The position numbers were made by a program, and so were the translations under genes. This document shows, piece by piece, positions 5,777 to 13,298 of a stretch of 43,724 nt of DNA. The DNA lies in the IMG/VR virus record IMGVR_UViG_3300020477_000051, positions 1-43,724 of that record. One strand, written 5' to 3'. The notes beneath the pieces are model-generated. The model was given only the letters and a program-made list of their open reading frames with translations, made no database searches and was not told the DNA's origin. Origin of the DNA: a virus. Each line of letters starts with the position of its first letter. Within the stretch, counting starts at the first letter, position 1.

Positions 5777-6774
5777 AGGTTCTCCTTGTATGCAAAGGTT
5801 CGTTGATTGACATGCTGTCGTAGATTCCTGGGTTCATACTTCGCCGCTTTCCACTCCTCCCATGGGAAGTATTGGTCATAATGCCCAAGTACCCATCGCT
5901 GAAATCCGACAAGTTCTTTCGTTCGAACATACGGCATCGGGTAGGGCATCGCCCCAAACGCACGAAGTGTTTTCCGACGATACTCGCGGTCATCGTGGGT
6001 TTCGTCAGGCCAGTATCCGCACAACATATACACCATCACATGTTTCGGTTTCACTCCATGACGCACTAACGCGTCAAGTCCACGAAACAAGCGGTCTTCG
6101 TCCTTCCGATTGTCCCATGCGGTATAAATCTGTTTGTATTTCATGCCATCATCCCGATAATCCACAGACGCAATCGCCGCCGCTGTCTCATCAGTAAGCA
6201 TCCGGGCATTAATGCCCTGATTAAACGACACTTTGAACTGCCCCTCCTGAAGCTCGTGAATGCGAGCCTCCCATCCATCCTGTCCAAAGAAATCATTGTC
6301 CAACAGGAGAATGTGTCTCGGCCATGGATCACCGCGCCAAATGTCAGCGATCCGGTTGACCTCACGGACGGCTCCTTCTTTCGCTGGCACGACACAAAAC
6401 GAACACTTCAAGCGACATCCTCGTTGCGTAAATCCAATGGATGATGTCCATCGAGGATAGTCGGTGTAATCCAGTGGCCCTATCGAAGGGATGCCGGCAT
6501 CATCCAGCGTGGACATGCCATCCCATCCTGTGCCTCCAATCACGGCATCTGGATAGACAGTCTGGAAGGCGTCAGCGACAGGGCGTGTATGCGTAAAAAT
6601 TGTTGAGGCGTAGATCCGATCAGCGGGACGATCATCAAGATGCGGTTGTATCGCAGTGAGATTCCCAGCACGACGAAGCTCAACATCATCGCCCTGTGCT
6701 CTGTGGTGCGCGGCAATCCGCATCAACGCGAGATTAGGAAGTTTTCCGTCTAACTGGAAGAGACGAATCAACAT
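5773..6774 (-). CDS. Radical SAM enzyme
   Basis: The 333-residue protein is assigned from the motif GCRLKCSFCVVP, where Cys120, Cys124 and Cys127 form the CxxxCxxC site for the 4Fe-4S cluster that cleaves S-adenosylmethionine. Upstream, VIGGTGWDGMSTLDD resembles the front domain of B12-binding-type radical SAM proteins, although no cobalamin His motif is evident. LLLDNDFFGQDGWEARI and GVKPKHVMVYMLCGYWPDE fit later strands of the barrel. The start at 6774 begins the compact fold. A longer frame to 6864 is possible but would overlap another small ORF. The substrate is unknown. With the PP-loop enzyme at 2896-3705 it could belong to a sulfur or base modification route, but that is speculation. 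Confidence 0.85.
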   Translation of the reverse strand: MLIRLFQLDGKLPNLALMRIAAHHRAQGDDVELRRAGNLTAIQPHLDDRPADRIYASTIFTHTRPVADAFQTVYPDAVIGGTGWDGMSTLDDAGIPSIGPLDYTDYPRWTSSIGFTQRGCRLKCSFCVVPAKEGAVREVNRIADIWRGDPWPRHILLLDNDFFGQDGWEARIHELQEGQFKVSFNQGINARMLTDETAAAIASVDYRDDGMKYKQIYTAWDNRKDEDRLFRGLDALVRHGVKPKHVMVYMLCGYWPDETHDDREYRRKTLRAFGAMPYPMPYVRTKELVGFQRWVLGHYDQYFPWEEWKAAKYEPRNLRQHVNQRTFAYKENL

Positions 6775-6928
6775 CAGGTAACCCCAAAATACGCGCTGAC
6801 TCCCGACACGCCTGACACGCGCAATCATCAGACGCAAGAAATGAACCGTTGTCGCCCACCGCACGGTTCAACACGGCGGAAAGCGGGTGACAAGCAACAC
6901 CCGTGGGCAATATATCTTTCTCAGTCAC
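6734..6928 (-). CDS. Small Cys-containing ORF, possible gene
   Basis: A GTG at 6928 overlaps the glycosidase-like gene by a few bases and opens a 64-residue frame (MTEKDILPTGVACHPLSAVL, then DDCACQACRESARILGLPDV). The CAC-x-x-C pattern and composition look protein-like, and the frame fills an otherwise empty 146-bp gap. It overlaps the radical SAM start by 41 bp. No ribosome site is clear. It is a plausible but uncertain gene. Confidence 0.4.
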   Translation of the reverse strand: MTEKDILPTGVACHPLSAVLNRAVGDNGSFLASDDCACQACRESARILGLPDVDSSLPVRRKTS

Positions 6929-8417
6929 TAATCACGACCTGGGCTCGACCAAGTTCCTGCCGGCAGGTATACGGACCATGGCCGTGATACACCGTGTTCC
7001 CCGTCAAGAGACTCACGACCCGATATGGCACCGCTTGCACATCTTCAAGGGGACATTCCCCACGAATCCCCGTGAGCACCATCACGTATTGGTGATGACG
7101 CGTGGCTGCATAGGCGCGTGACACGCCATCAGGATGCCCACTGAACGTCCAGTGATACGCCTCCACCATCGGGAACGGATGCCCCGTGCGACCGGCTCGC
7201 ACCGTATGCCAGTTCGGTAAATCCACCGGCAGTTGTGGAACGACGGTCTTGAACACATGCCGTAACGCATCATACTCTGGCCCAGACCACCCATCAGGGT
7301 CAGGAAATACGCCCTCTTGGTCATGGTGACAGGACATCGCACATCCACAGACCCACGCCACAATCGGCGCAGCAGCAGCAACCTCCACGATCTGCCCCCC
7401 GTGACTTGAACGCCACTTCTGATGTTCGTTATCCACCAGCATCTCAGGCACCCCCGCCACCCCCGTGTGAACATGGTACGGTTGACGCACCCACCGCCAC
7501 GGGCCTTCAGAGGCCGTTTCTTTGCGCGGAAAGTGAATCGTGCCAGCCGTCGCATTCGCGCCAGAATACAGGTGCATCAGCGCAGGTTCCTGGTCCTGCC
7601 ATGTTTCTCCGAGCGGGGCAGTCACGGCCACTGGCGTCGGAGACGATGAACCGATCGCGTGTTGGAATACCAAGAGGAGTTCTCGCAGTTCCTCTGAATC
7701 CCATCCGTTGTCGGGATGTTCTCCCTCATTCGCTATCTCCACCAGACAGACTTTGTCTGGATGCTTCGCAATGATTTTCGCCCACCGCTCGACGTACTCT
7801 ATTGCGTCTTCGAATCCGGGGTTCACCAGTAACTTTCGACGCGTGGCGAGGGTAATGGCGCTCAGAAGACCATGCTCATGCAAAATGAGAATGGTGTCTT
7901 CCGCCGCCTTCCAGTAGTCCTCGTTTAATCGCTCTCGCGTATCCACTCCGCCAGCCCAATCATGCGATCCAAACCAGCGGATATACGACGCTCCGGACTG
8001 CTGCGCGAACGCCAAGAGCCCATGCGCCGCTCGGTCACCAGACTCAATATCCCGCGTTAAGACCCCATCCAGCACCTTCCCGAGCAACCAGAACCCTGAG
8101 ATGCCCAGACCCAAGAAGGGGCTGTTGTCATCACGGAGACAGCGACTCGCCGTGCGGATCGGACCAACCGTCTGCGTCCAGACCAGCGACGGGTCAGAAA
8201 TGTCATTAATGATGGCCCCCATGGAACCCCATTGGTCCTGCTCATAGAGCGCCCGATAGAGGCAATGCCCAATTAACGTGTCATGGTCATCGCGACCGAC
8301 TTCTGCCGCCTTCCGCGTGACCTGCCCCACAAACTCCGCTAACTCCTGAGACCCCAGCAATTGCACATGCGCGGAGTCTCTCCAGTTCTGTATAAACCAC
8401 CCATAATCAGGCTTCAT
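6921..8417 (-). CDS. TIM-barrel glycoside hydrolase-like protein
   Basis: The 498-residue protein has an excellent ribosome site (AGGAGGAAACG before ATG). Its layout resembles a clan GH-A glycosidase. ASYIRWFGSHDWAGG would be an inner barrel strand. LVEIANEGEHPDNG carries the Asn-Glu pair expected of the acid/base on strand 4. IHFPR follows, and VPEMLVDNEHQKW carries a Glu that could be the strand-7 nucleophile. A C-terminal beta-rich region after residue 430 may be an accessory domain. No signal peptide is present. The position between dnaB and the radical SAM gene, far from the tail genes, is unusual. It could act on a host polysaccharide at lysis, on DNA-linked sugar, or be a virion depolymerase. 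Family and catalysis are unproven. Confidence 0.6.
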   Translation of the reverse strand: MKPDYGWFIQNWRDSAHVQLLGSQELAEFVGQVTRKAAEVGRDDHDTLIGHCLYRALYEQDQWGSMGAIINDISDPSLVWTQTVGPIRTASRCLRDDNSPFLGLGISGFWLLGKVLDGVLTRDIESGDRAAHGLLAFAQQSGASYIRWFGSHDWAGGVDTRERLNEDYWKAAEDTILILHEHGLLSAITLATRRKLLVNPGFEDAIEYVERWAKIIAKHPDKVCLVEIANEGEHPDNGWDSEELRELLLVFQHAIGSSSPTPVAVTAPLGETWQDQEPALMHLYSGANATAGTIHFPRKETASEGPWRWVRQPYHVHTGVAGVPEMLVDNEHQKWRSSHGGQIVEVAAAAPIVAWVCGCAMSCHHDQEGVFPDPDGWSGPEYDALRHVFKTVVPQLPVDLPNWHTVRAGRTGHPFPMVEAYHWTFSGHPDGVSRAYAATRHHQYVMVLTGIRGECPLEDVQAVPYRVVSLLTGNTVYHGHGPYTCRQELGRAQVVISD

Positions 8418-8426
8418 CGTTTCCTC

Positions 8427-9761
8427 CTACCATGAATTATTTCCCCACGATTTCATTTTCTGGTCATCACTCGACGCCTCCACCAGTGGGGCATCACCCG
8501 CCTGTCGCGGTCGAAACCGCTGCGTTGAGCCATCAAAGACCAGTTCGGCGCGACCTAACTCCCCGTTACGATGCTTGCTGACCTTCACCACGCACCGGTC
8601 TACGGGTTCTGACTCGTTAAAGAGATGTGGGCGAGAAATTAAAAAGATTTGGTCAGCGTCCTGCTCTAACTCCCCAGAGTCTCGCAGGTCGGCGTTCATC
8701 GCATCACCGCCGCGATGCTCGACCTGACGGTTCAATTGACTCAACGCCAAGACACTGACCTTGAGGTCGTGAGCAATCGCTTTCAGGCCACGCGAGACCG
8801 CTCCAAGCTGTTGCACACGGTTATCGGACAACGTGCCACGAGGGGGTTGCACTAACCCCACGTAATCCACAATCAGGAGACCCCGACCGCCGACCATAGC
8901 GCGGCGCAAATCACTCAGGCCAATCAAACCATGGTCATCCACCGTAATCGGGAGGCGACTCAGGGCAGAAATCGACTCTGCGATCTTGGTGTAATCGGTC
9001 GGGGTCAATACATTCTGACGCAACGCTCCAAACGAGACGGAGGCATCAGAGGCCAGCCATCGAAGTGCCAAGGCATCCTTGGTCATCTCCAAACTCGCGA
9101 TATAAACAGGATCCGTCTTCGCGACCGCACGGGCCATATGTAACGCAAGCGCCGTCTTGCCATGACTGGGACGCCCAGCCAGGAGGGTTAGTTCTCCGGG
9201 CCGAAACCCGCACCCCAGATCATCAAGGGCTTTAATGCCGGTCGGCACACACTGCGGTTCATGGTTCAGACTCTCCATGACCGTTGTTAAAATTGACCCC
9301 AGCGACTCGCCGGCCTCACCGCGCACATGCACCGCACGGCGCACCTCATCCACCACCGTGGTCGCCACGTCTTCGGGTGTCACACTGGCGGGGATATCAG
9401 CGAGAGCCTGACGACAGACAGTCATCAAGCGACGGCGGTCAGCGTGGTCACTGACGACCTTGGCATACGCCATGATATTCATCGAACGTGGCACCCCATC
9501 CGTCAGCGAGGAGAGATACGCAAGGTTTACCGACTCCAGTTGGTTGGCGTGTTCAAGGGCATCTTTTAACGTAATCAAATCAATCGTGACTCGACGCTCT
9601 GTGAGCCCCAGCATTTCCTGATACACCGTGCGATGCACATCACGGAAGAAATCATCTGGTTCCAGCACAGGGGCGAGTTCAATCAACGACTCTGGCCTGA
9701 CCATAACGCCACCGAGCACGGCGCGCTCAGCATCAAGGTCATGGGGGGTGTCTGTGGTCAT
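8427..9761 (-). CDS. dnaB: Replicative DNA helicase, DnaB family
   Basis: The 444-residue protein has the two-domain structure of DnaB. The N-terminal domain begins PHDLDAERAVLGGVM and continues through residue 140. The RecA-like domain follows, with Walker A GRPSHGKTA (196-204), a Walker B-like GLLIVDYVGLV, and a C-terminal DSGELEQDADQIFLISRP motif. It unwinds DNA at the phage fork as a hexamer. Its start overlaps the stop of the upstream replication protein (ATGA), so initiator and helicase are made together. No primase or polymerase gene was found, so host enzymes must be recruited. The length is typical for the family. Confidence 0.95.
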   Translation of the reverse strand: MTTDTPHDLDAERAVLGGVMVRPESLIELAPVLEPDDFFRDVHRTVYQEMLGLTERRVTIDLITLKDALEHANQLESVNLAYLSSLTDGVPRSMNIMAYAKVVSDHADRRRLMTVCRQALADIPASVTPEDVATTVVDEVRRAVHVRGEAGESLGSILTTVMESLNHEPQCVPTGIKALDDLGCGFRPGELTLLAGRPSHGKTALALHMARAVAKTDPVYIASLEMTKDALALRWLASDASVSFGALRQNVLTPTDYTKIAESISALSRLPITVDDHGLIGLSDLRRAMVGGRGLLIVDYVGLVQPPRGTLSDNRVQQLGAVSRGLKAIAHDLKVSVLALSQLNRQVEHRGGDAMNADLRDSGELEQDADQIFLISRPHLFNESEPVDRCVVKVSKHRNGELGRAELVFDGSTQRFRPRQAGDAPLVEASSDDQKMKSWGNNSW

Positions 9762-10474
9762 GCGACAACCCCTTGGATGTCTAGTTGCGTAGCAATCGAA
9801 CCCGCCACCAGACTGAACATCGGAAGCGTCCGTTGCTTCCCACTCACCAATCCCTTCAGGCTTGGATGGTTATCGCTGATCCCAAGGAACTGCGTAATCA
9901 TGCGCTTCAGATCATCGTCGTTGTACGCCATACAGAGAATCTTGGCTTCACCAAGGTCTTTTTCTGCCTGTAAACGATGCTGTAAATAGGGTTGCTTGCG
10001 TATCTTGGAGTATTCCTCAATGTAAAACTGCATCATCTCACGCGCACGTCCCTCAACGACATCTTCCTTCGGTGCGACAGATGTTGTGACGGCTCTGGGC
10101 TCGCGCCGCGTCCGTCGTGTGGGAGGATCGGGGAACTTGCTTGCTGTCCGTTTGTGCAGACCAACCTGGTGGTCGCTGAAATTGGCGACCTCAATGATGT
10201 GCTTTCCCTCGATTTGATACCACGCAATCAATCCCACGTCATGGAGAAGTTTGAGTGCTTTTGCGAAATCTTTTTCTGACCGATCGCTTACAGGAAAGAC
10301 GCGATGCTTGATCGTGAACGCATCTCCATCCTGCCGACCGAAGTCATCAGCATGACTCAAGATAAGCACAAAGAGAACTTGTGCAAACTCGCTGAGACCA
10401 TGCTTTGATGTTTCTAATTGTTTGAACCGACGACTACTACCTAGTGTCTTCGACACCATGCGACCACGCGCCAT
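9758..10474 (-). CDS. Replication initiation / helicase-loader-like protein
   Basis: The 238-residue protein begins MARGRMVSKTLGSSRRF, then carries a helical region (LSEFAQVLFVLILSHADDFG, KALKLLHDVGLIAWYQIEGK) like the winged-helix start of phage O/DnaD-type replication proteins. A basic linker (PPTRRTRREPRAV) leads to a C-terminal helical domain (KDLGEAKILCMAYNDDDLKR) that may contact the helicase. AAAGGAG precedes the ATG by 7 bp. It sits directly upstream of dnaB and downstream of two stem-loops, the usual place for an origin-binding protein. The function is inferred from context and general pattern. Confidence 0.75.
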   Translation of the reverse strand: MARGRMVSKTLGSSRRFKQLETSKHGLSEFAQVLFVLILSHADDFGRQDGDAFTIKHRVFPVSDRSEKDFAKALKLLHDVGLIAWYQIEGKHIIEVANFSDHQVGLHKRTASKFPDPPTRRTRREPRAVTTSVAPKEDVVEGRAREMMQFYIEEYSKIRKQPYLQHRLQAEKDLGEAKILCMAYNDDDLKRMITQFLGISDNHPSLKGLVSGKQRTLPMFSLVAGSIATQLDIQGVVA

Positions 10475-10503
10475 CTCAGTCTCCTTTCCAGAGCATTAAA
10501 TGG

Positions 10504-10588
10504 TAGTCCGTTATTTCCCCACCCGCACGGACTAACACGGGGTAAGGGCATGCGCTAACTTCCTGAAAGGGGAAGGTGGGAGCGCATG
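10504..10588. other. Two adjacent stem-loops in the gap before the replication gene
   Basis: The first has 8-bp perfect arms TAGTCCGT (10504-10511) and ACGGACTA (10527-10534) around a 15-nt loop. The second has arms CATGCGCT (10549-10556) and AGCGCATG (10581-10588), with an inner CTTCC/GGAAG stem (10559-10563 and 10571-10575). Both lie in a 121-bp gap between the SSB-like and replication genes. They could form an origin, a protein-binding site or an RNA processing/attenuation structure. No T-run follows, so an intrinsic terminator is unlikely. Confidence 0.75.
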
Positions 10589-10595
10589 TGGGGAA

Positions 10596-10868
10596 CTAAA
10601 ATGGCACGTCGTCGTCTGGGGGTTCCTGCCGTGCAGGGGCTTCATACGGTGGCCCCGCCACCATGTTCAGGTCCGGAGAATTCTCACTGAACTTCTCCTT
10701 GTTCACCCAGAGCGTGATATCCATTTTATCACCATCTTTCAGTCCCGCTTTCTTGACAGCTTCTTTCAGGGTGCTAATCTCAATCTTCCCCTTGTAAAAC
10801 TCCTTCGAGCCATCACGAGACTGCTTTTTCCAGCATCCACCAAGTTTTGTTTCCTGTTCTCTCGACAC
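10596..10868 (-). CDS. SSB-like small protein with an acidic DDDVPF tail
   Basis: The 90-residue protein ends in DDDVPF. This is the signature C-terminal tip by which single-stranded DNA-binding proteins recruit partner enzymes (bacterial SSB ends in DDDIPF). The body is small and basic to neutral (KLGGCWKKQSRDGSKEFYKG, then MDITLWVNKEKF), compatible with a minimal OB-fold, though I do not see a classical SSB sequence. It lies between the exonuclease and the replication protein, where an SSB would be expected. It is best called a probable phage SSB analogue. Confidence 0.65.
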   Translation of the reverse strand: MSREQETKLGGCWKKQSRDGSKEFYKGKIEISTLKEAVKKAGLKDGDKMDITLWVNKEKFSENSPDLNMVAGPPYEAPARQEPPDDDVPF

Positions 10869-10878
10869 ATCGCCCTCC

Positions 10879-11550
10879 TTAGCTAGTCTTTCCGATCAAC
10901 TTGTGTTCGTTCTTCCACATCACGAGTGTTCTCGCCGCCATGAAGACGGCGATGTCCTGCACGTCCGAAAACTTCGTTAACTTGTAGGTGCCACGCTTCG
11001 TAATATACAAACAGTACCGCTCCACAAGAGGCTTACTACTGTTGTGCTGATGCGCGTTCCCCATCCGTAATAACTTCCTGGTAACCAAATGCTGATAACA
11101 GGCCAGTTGCACGGCATGGTAGGGCGCAGACGCCCCGCTTTTAATATCCAAGACCACGCGAATTTTCTTCTTGCCTGTCGGGTTCATATACCCCCACCGG
11201 TCGATCGTGCCGGCAATCCCCAGTTGAGGGTCACACATCTGCTCTTCAATGCCCTCCCACTGAGGATGACACTCCGCCGTAAACTTCTTATACGCCACGA
11301 TATACGGCACAATCGCCTCATCCAGATCATCTTCTTGAAGCTCAACGTCCTCACGATCCAGATACTCCGTCGCCGAATGAATGAACGTGCCTCGCTCCGC
11401 AGCCGCCGGGGAGAAGAAGCGGGTGTCTACTAACCCCGCCTCTGCTCCGATTTGTGTGGCTGAAAAGAGGCGCGTCCCCTCATCAGGATCGCCAACCCAA
11501 TAGGTGTGGTCTGACTCACGAAAGGTGAGCGTCGGCTCACTACCAGCCAT
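10879..11550 (-). CDS. PD-(D/E)XK exonuclease, recombination partner of ERF
   Basis: The start is placed at 11550 because GGAGG lies 6 bp upstream. A longer frame to 11637 overlaps ERF heavily. The 223-residue protein shows ERGTFIHSATEYLDRE near residue 60 (the RecB-type GxxxH motif), then GIAGTIDRWGYM (catalytic Asp), then VVLDIKSGASAPYHAVQLAC (the DxK motif followed by the Q-x-x-x-Y-like helix). This is the Cas4/RecB/lambda-Exo-like pattern. It would resect double-strand ends to give ssDNA for the adjacent ERF annealing protein. The gene overlaps ERF by 11 bp. Confidence 0.85.
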   Translation of the reverse strand: MAGSEPTLTFRESDHTYWVGDPDEGTRLFSATQIGAEAGLVDTRFFSPAAAERGTFIHSATEYLDREDVELQEDDLDEAIVPYIVAYKKFTAECHPQWEGIEEQMCDPQLGIAGTIDRWGYMNPTGKKKIRVVLDIKSGASAPYHAVQLACYQHLVTRKLLRMGNAHQHNSSKPLVERYCLYITKRGTYKLTKFSDVQDIAVFMAARTLVMWKNEHKLIGKTS

Positions 11551-12271
11551 CGATTCCTCCGAGAGGTGGTTCCGGTTGCTTCTCATCGTCCACCGACTCA
11601 GACGCTTTTTCAGGCTCGTTCGGACTGGTTGAGACATTGTCCTTCGACTCCCTCTGCTGTTTAGTGACTGCGCCTTTTTTCTTGCTGCTCTGGCGTGTTT
11701 TCTTCGCGCCCGGTTTCTTCATCCCACTTGGGTTCTTCCGGGGGTCTGTGGTCGCTGACTCGCCATCGTCATCCTCTTTGGCCCCAGACGCGAGTCGGTT
11801 GTTTGTCGGCACGACGCCTACCATCGAAGCCAAACTGTATCGTTTTGCGTAGGTCGTTGCTGACCCAATCGCCTGTGGACCGGGCTTTTCAGGTTTGACC
11901 GCAAGGGTGCTCTGGATATATTCACCAGACTCCCCATGAATAATCATAGTCGTGACTTCCACATACCCCGTCGCCGCATTAAACGTCGGGCATTGCACCA
12001 ACGCTAGACCAGCCGCGCCAAAGTGTTCACGAATACCTTCTCGCACGGCAGTGAAATCCGCATACATCGAATTGTAGAAATCCGCTTTCGCTTCAGCGAA
12101 CACTGGCGTGATGTGTTGTTGGGCCGCGCACAAGGCGCTTGCAACATTCACAATTGATGGAGACATCACAACGCTTGGCAATGGTTCCGGTGGTATCACT
12201 CCCCATCCTTCCTCAAGTGGGGTATGCATTGGCTCATCATTGTCAGCCCACTCCTCGTTTAACACCTTCAT
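11540..12271 (-). CDS. erf: ERF family single-strand annealing protein
   Basis: The 243-residue protein contains VNVASALCAAQQHITPVFAE, then YADFTAVREGIREHFGAAGL, the EVTTMIIHGESGEYIQSTL strand and QAIGSATTYAKRYSLASMVG, the conserved core of ERF (P22-type) recombinases. The C-terminus is a long Lys/Ser/Glu-rich low-complexity tail. ERF anneals complementary strands and helps circularise or concatemerise the phage DNA. The start at 12271 is preferred over 12277 because AGGGAGG then has a normal spacing. It pairs with the exonuclease downstream and lies just after the XRE regulator. Confidence 0.92.
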   Translation of the reverse strand: MKVLNEEWADNDEPMHTPLEEGWGVIPPEPLPSVVMSPSIVNVASALCAAQQHITPVFAEAKADFYNSMYADFTAVREGIREHFGAAGLALVQCPTFNAATGYVEVTTMIIHGESGEYIQSTLAVKPEKPGPQAIGSATTYAKRYSLASMVGVVPTNNRLASGAKEDDDGESATTDPRKNPSGMKKPGAKKTRQSSKKKGAVTKQQRESKDNVSTSPNEPEKASESVDDEKQPEPPLGGIDGW

Positions 12272-12292
12272 ACTCATCCTCCCTTTGAATGA

Positions 12293-12556
12293 TTACTGGC
12301 GGTCTTTCTCTTTGAACGCAGAAGGGGGAAACAAATCTTCAATCGTACACCCGAAGTAATTACTAAAGCGATACGCATTCTGCACCGTAATCGTCTGATA
12401 CCGAGCACGCACCACGTCACTAATATATGTTTGGGTTAGACCGAGATCCTGGGCCATCGCTGTTTGCGTCACCCCTCCCAACTCCAACGCTTTCCCTAAT
12501 CGACTTTGATCGTCAGGCACTCGACGGAGTGCCTGTATATGAGTTTTTGTCAGCAT
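12293..12556 (-). CDS. XRE-family transcriptional regulator, probably leaderless
   Basis: The 87-residue protein contains a helix-turn-helix, VTQTAMAQDLGLTQTYISDV, followed by NAYRFSNYFGCTIEDLFPP, which is the standard XRE layout. The ATG at 12556 falls at or one base after the predicted transcription start of the promoter at 12564-12592, so no ribosome site can exist for it. A 12-codon longer frame to 12592 would begin within the -35 element and is rejected. It is immediately upstream of the ERF-exonuclease operon and may control it or itself. No integrase was seen, so it need not be a lysogeny repressor. Confidence 0.85.
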   Translation of the reverse strand: MLTKTHIQALRRVPDDQSRLGKALELGGVTQTAMAQDLGLTQTYISDVVRARYQTITVQNAYRFSNYFGCTIEDLFPPSAFKEKDRQ

Positions 12557-12563
12557 GGTGTGG

Positions 12564-12592
12564 AGTATATAGAAAACCCACACCCGCGTCAA
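12564..12592 (-). promoter_or_regulatory. Strong sigma70 promoter giving a leaderless regulator mRNA
   Basis: On the minus strand TTGACG (12587-12592) and TATACT (12564-12569) are separated by 17 bp. Seven bases separate the -10 from the XRE start codon. The arms GTGTGG (12558-12563) and CCACAC (12578-12583) form a 6-bp inverted repeat around the -10, a likely operator. The arrangement resembles the leaderless cI transcript of lambda. Confidence 0.75.
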
Positions 12593-12613
12593 CGTGATGC
12601 CCCGTAATGGTGT

Positions 12614-13063
12614 TCACGATGACCATTTGCCGGTTCGCATCATCTCCGTAAGGTCTGACAAGCGCCCTGCGCCGATCTGGGTGGCCCACTTGGAGTCATG
12701 CATCTCAGCAACCGCTTCCTTCCAGTCCTTCACGGCAATCGCTTCTCGCATTTTGACAAACCCGTTAATGGATCCCATGTTAAAGATCATCGACACAATT
12801 ACCGCTTGGCGAGCAGAGTTCAGGCCAGCAAACCATTTGTATTGCTTGGCTCGAGCAGTGGCTTTTTCCACATCAGCTTTCAGCAAGACCATCACTTCAT
12901 CCCGTGTTAATCCCACGCTAGTCAGATTGCGCCCGATGCCAATGGTGAGCCATCCCTCAAGCGCATCTCCCTTTGATAGCGTGGCCCCAGTCGCATCGTC
13001 GTAGGGCTTGAGGCGAATGCCCTCATGCTTTTCCAGTAATGCGTATACGTCTTTAGTTGCCAC
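12614..13063 (-). CDS. Endolysin, T4/P22-type lysozyme
   Basis: The 149-residue protein starts at a GTG at 13063. KHEGIRLKPYDDATG gives the catalytic Glu14 and the Asp near residue 22, and GWLTIGIGRNLT supplies Thr40. This is the E-D-T pattern of phage lysozymes that cut the MurNAc-GlcNAc bond of peptidoglycan. LNSARQAVIVSMIFNMGS is the typical C-terminal lobe. No signal peptide is present, so it should need a holin, and the membrane protein gene just upstream is the obvious partner. The two genes overlap by 11 bp. Confidence 0.92.
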   Translation of the reverse strand: MATKDVYALLEKHEGIRLKPYDDATGATLSKGDALEGWLTIGIGRNLTSVGLTRDEVMVLLKADVEKATARAKQYKWFAGLNSARQAVIVSMIFNMGSINGFVKMREAIAVKDWKEAVAEMHDSKWATQIGAGRLSDLTEMMRTGKWSS

Positions 13064-13298
13064 GCCCCGGACTCACTTTCATTGCAAGTATTGCACCGAC
13101 CATCGATCCGGTGGCATAGGGAAAAAACCCATATGGCACTTGCTCTACCGCCGCAATCACGTTCCCATACCACCAGCACCCAATCAAAAAACTGCCAAAC
13201 GCAATCCGACGCAATTCACCAAGCTGAATCGCTCGCGTTTGCCATGACACCAACCCCACCATAATCAACCCACGACAAAACAACAACAGGTAACTCAT
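13053..13298 (-). CDS. Putative holin, multi-pass membrane protein
   Basis: The 81-residue protein has hydrophobic segments at residues 3-19 (YLLLFCRGLIMVGLVSW), 32-49 (IAFGSFLIGCWWYGNVIA) and 58-75 (FFPYATGSMVGAILAMKV), consistent with a three-helix membrane protein. Its position immediately before the endolysin, with overlapping ends, is the classical holin site. It starts in an overlap with the upstream gene (ATGA). Function is inferred from topology and neighbours. Confidence 0.7.
   Translation of the reverse strand: MSYLLLFCRGLIMVGLVSWQTRAIQLGELRRIAFGSFLIGCWWYGNVIAAVEQVPYGFFPYATGSMVGAILAMKVSPGRGN

Noticed and set aside
10504-10588. Intrinsic terminator
   Set aside because: Stems are present but no run of T follows on either strand.
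12293-12592. Longer XRE protein starting at 12592
   Set aside because: The extra codons would be upstream of the transcription start and lie over the -35 element. The start at 12556 fits the promoter.
12293-12592. Temperate lifestyle from the XRE regulator
   Set aside because: No integrase, excisionase, att-like repeat, Cro partner or partition gene was seen. A repressor-like protein alone is not enough.
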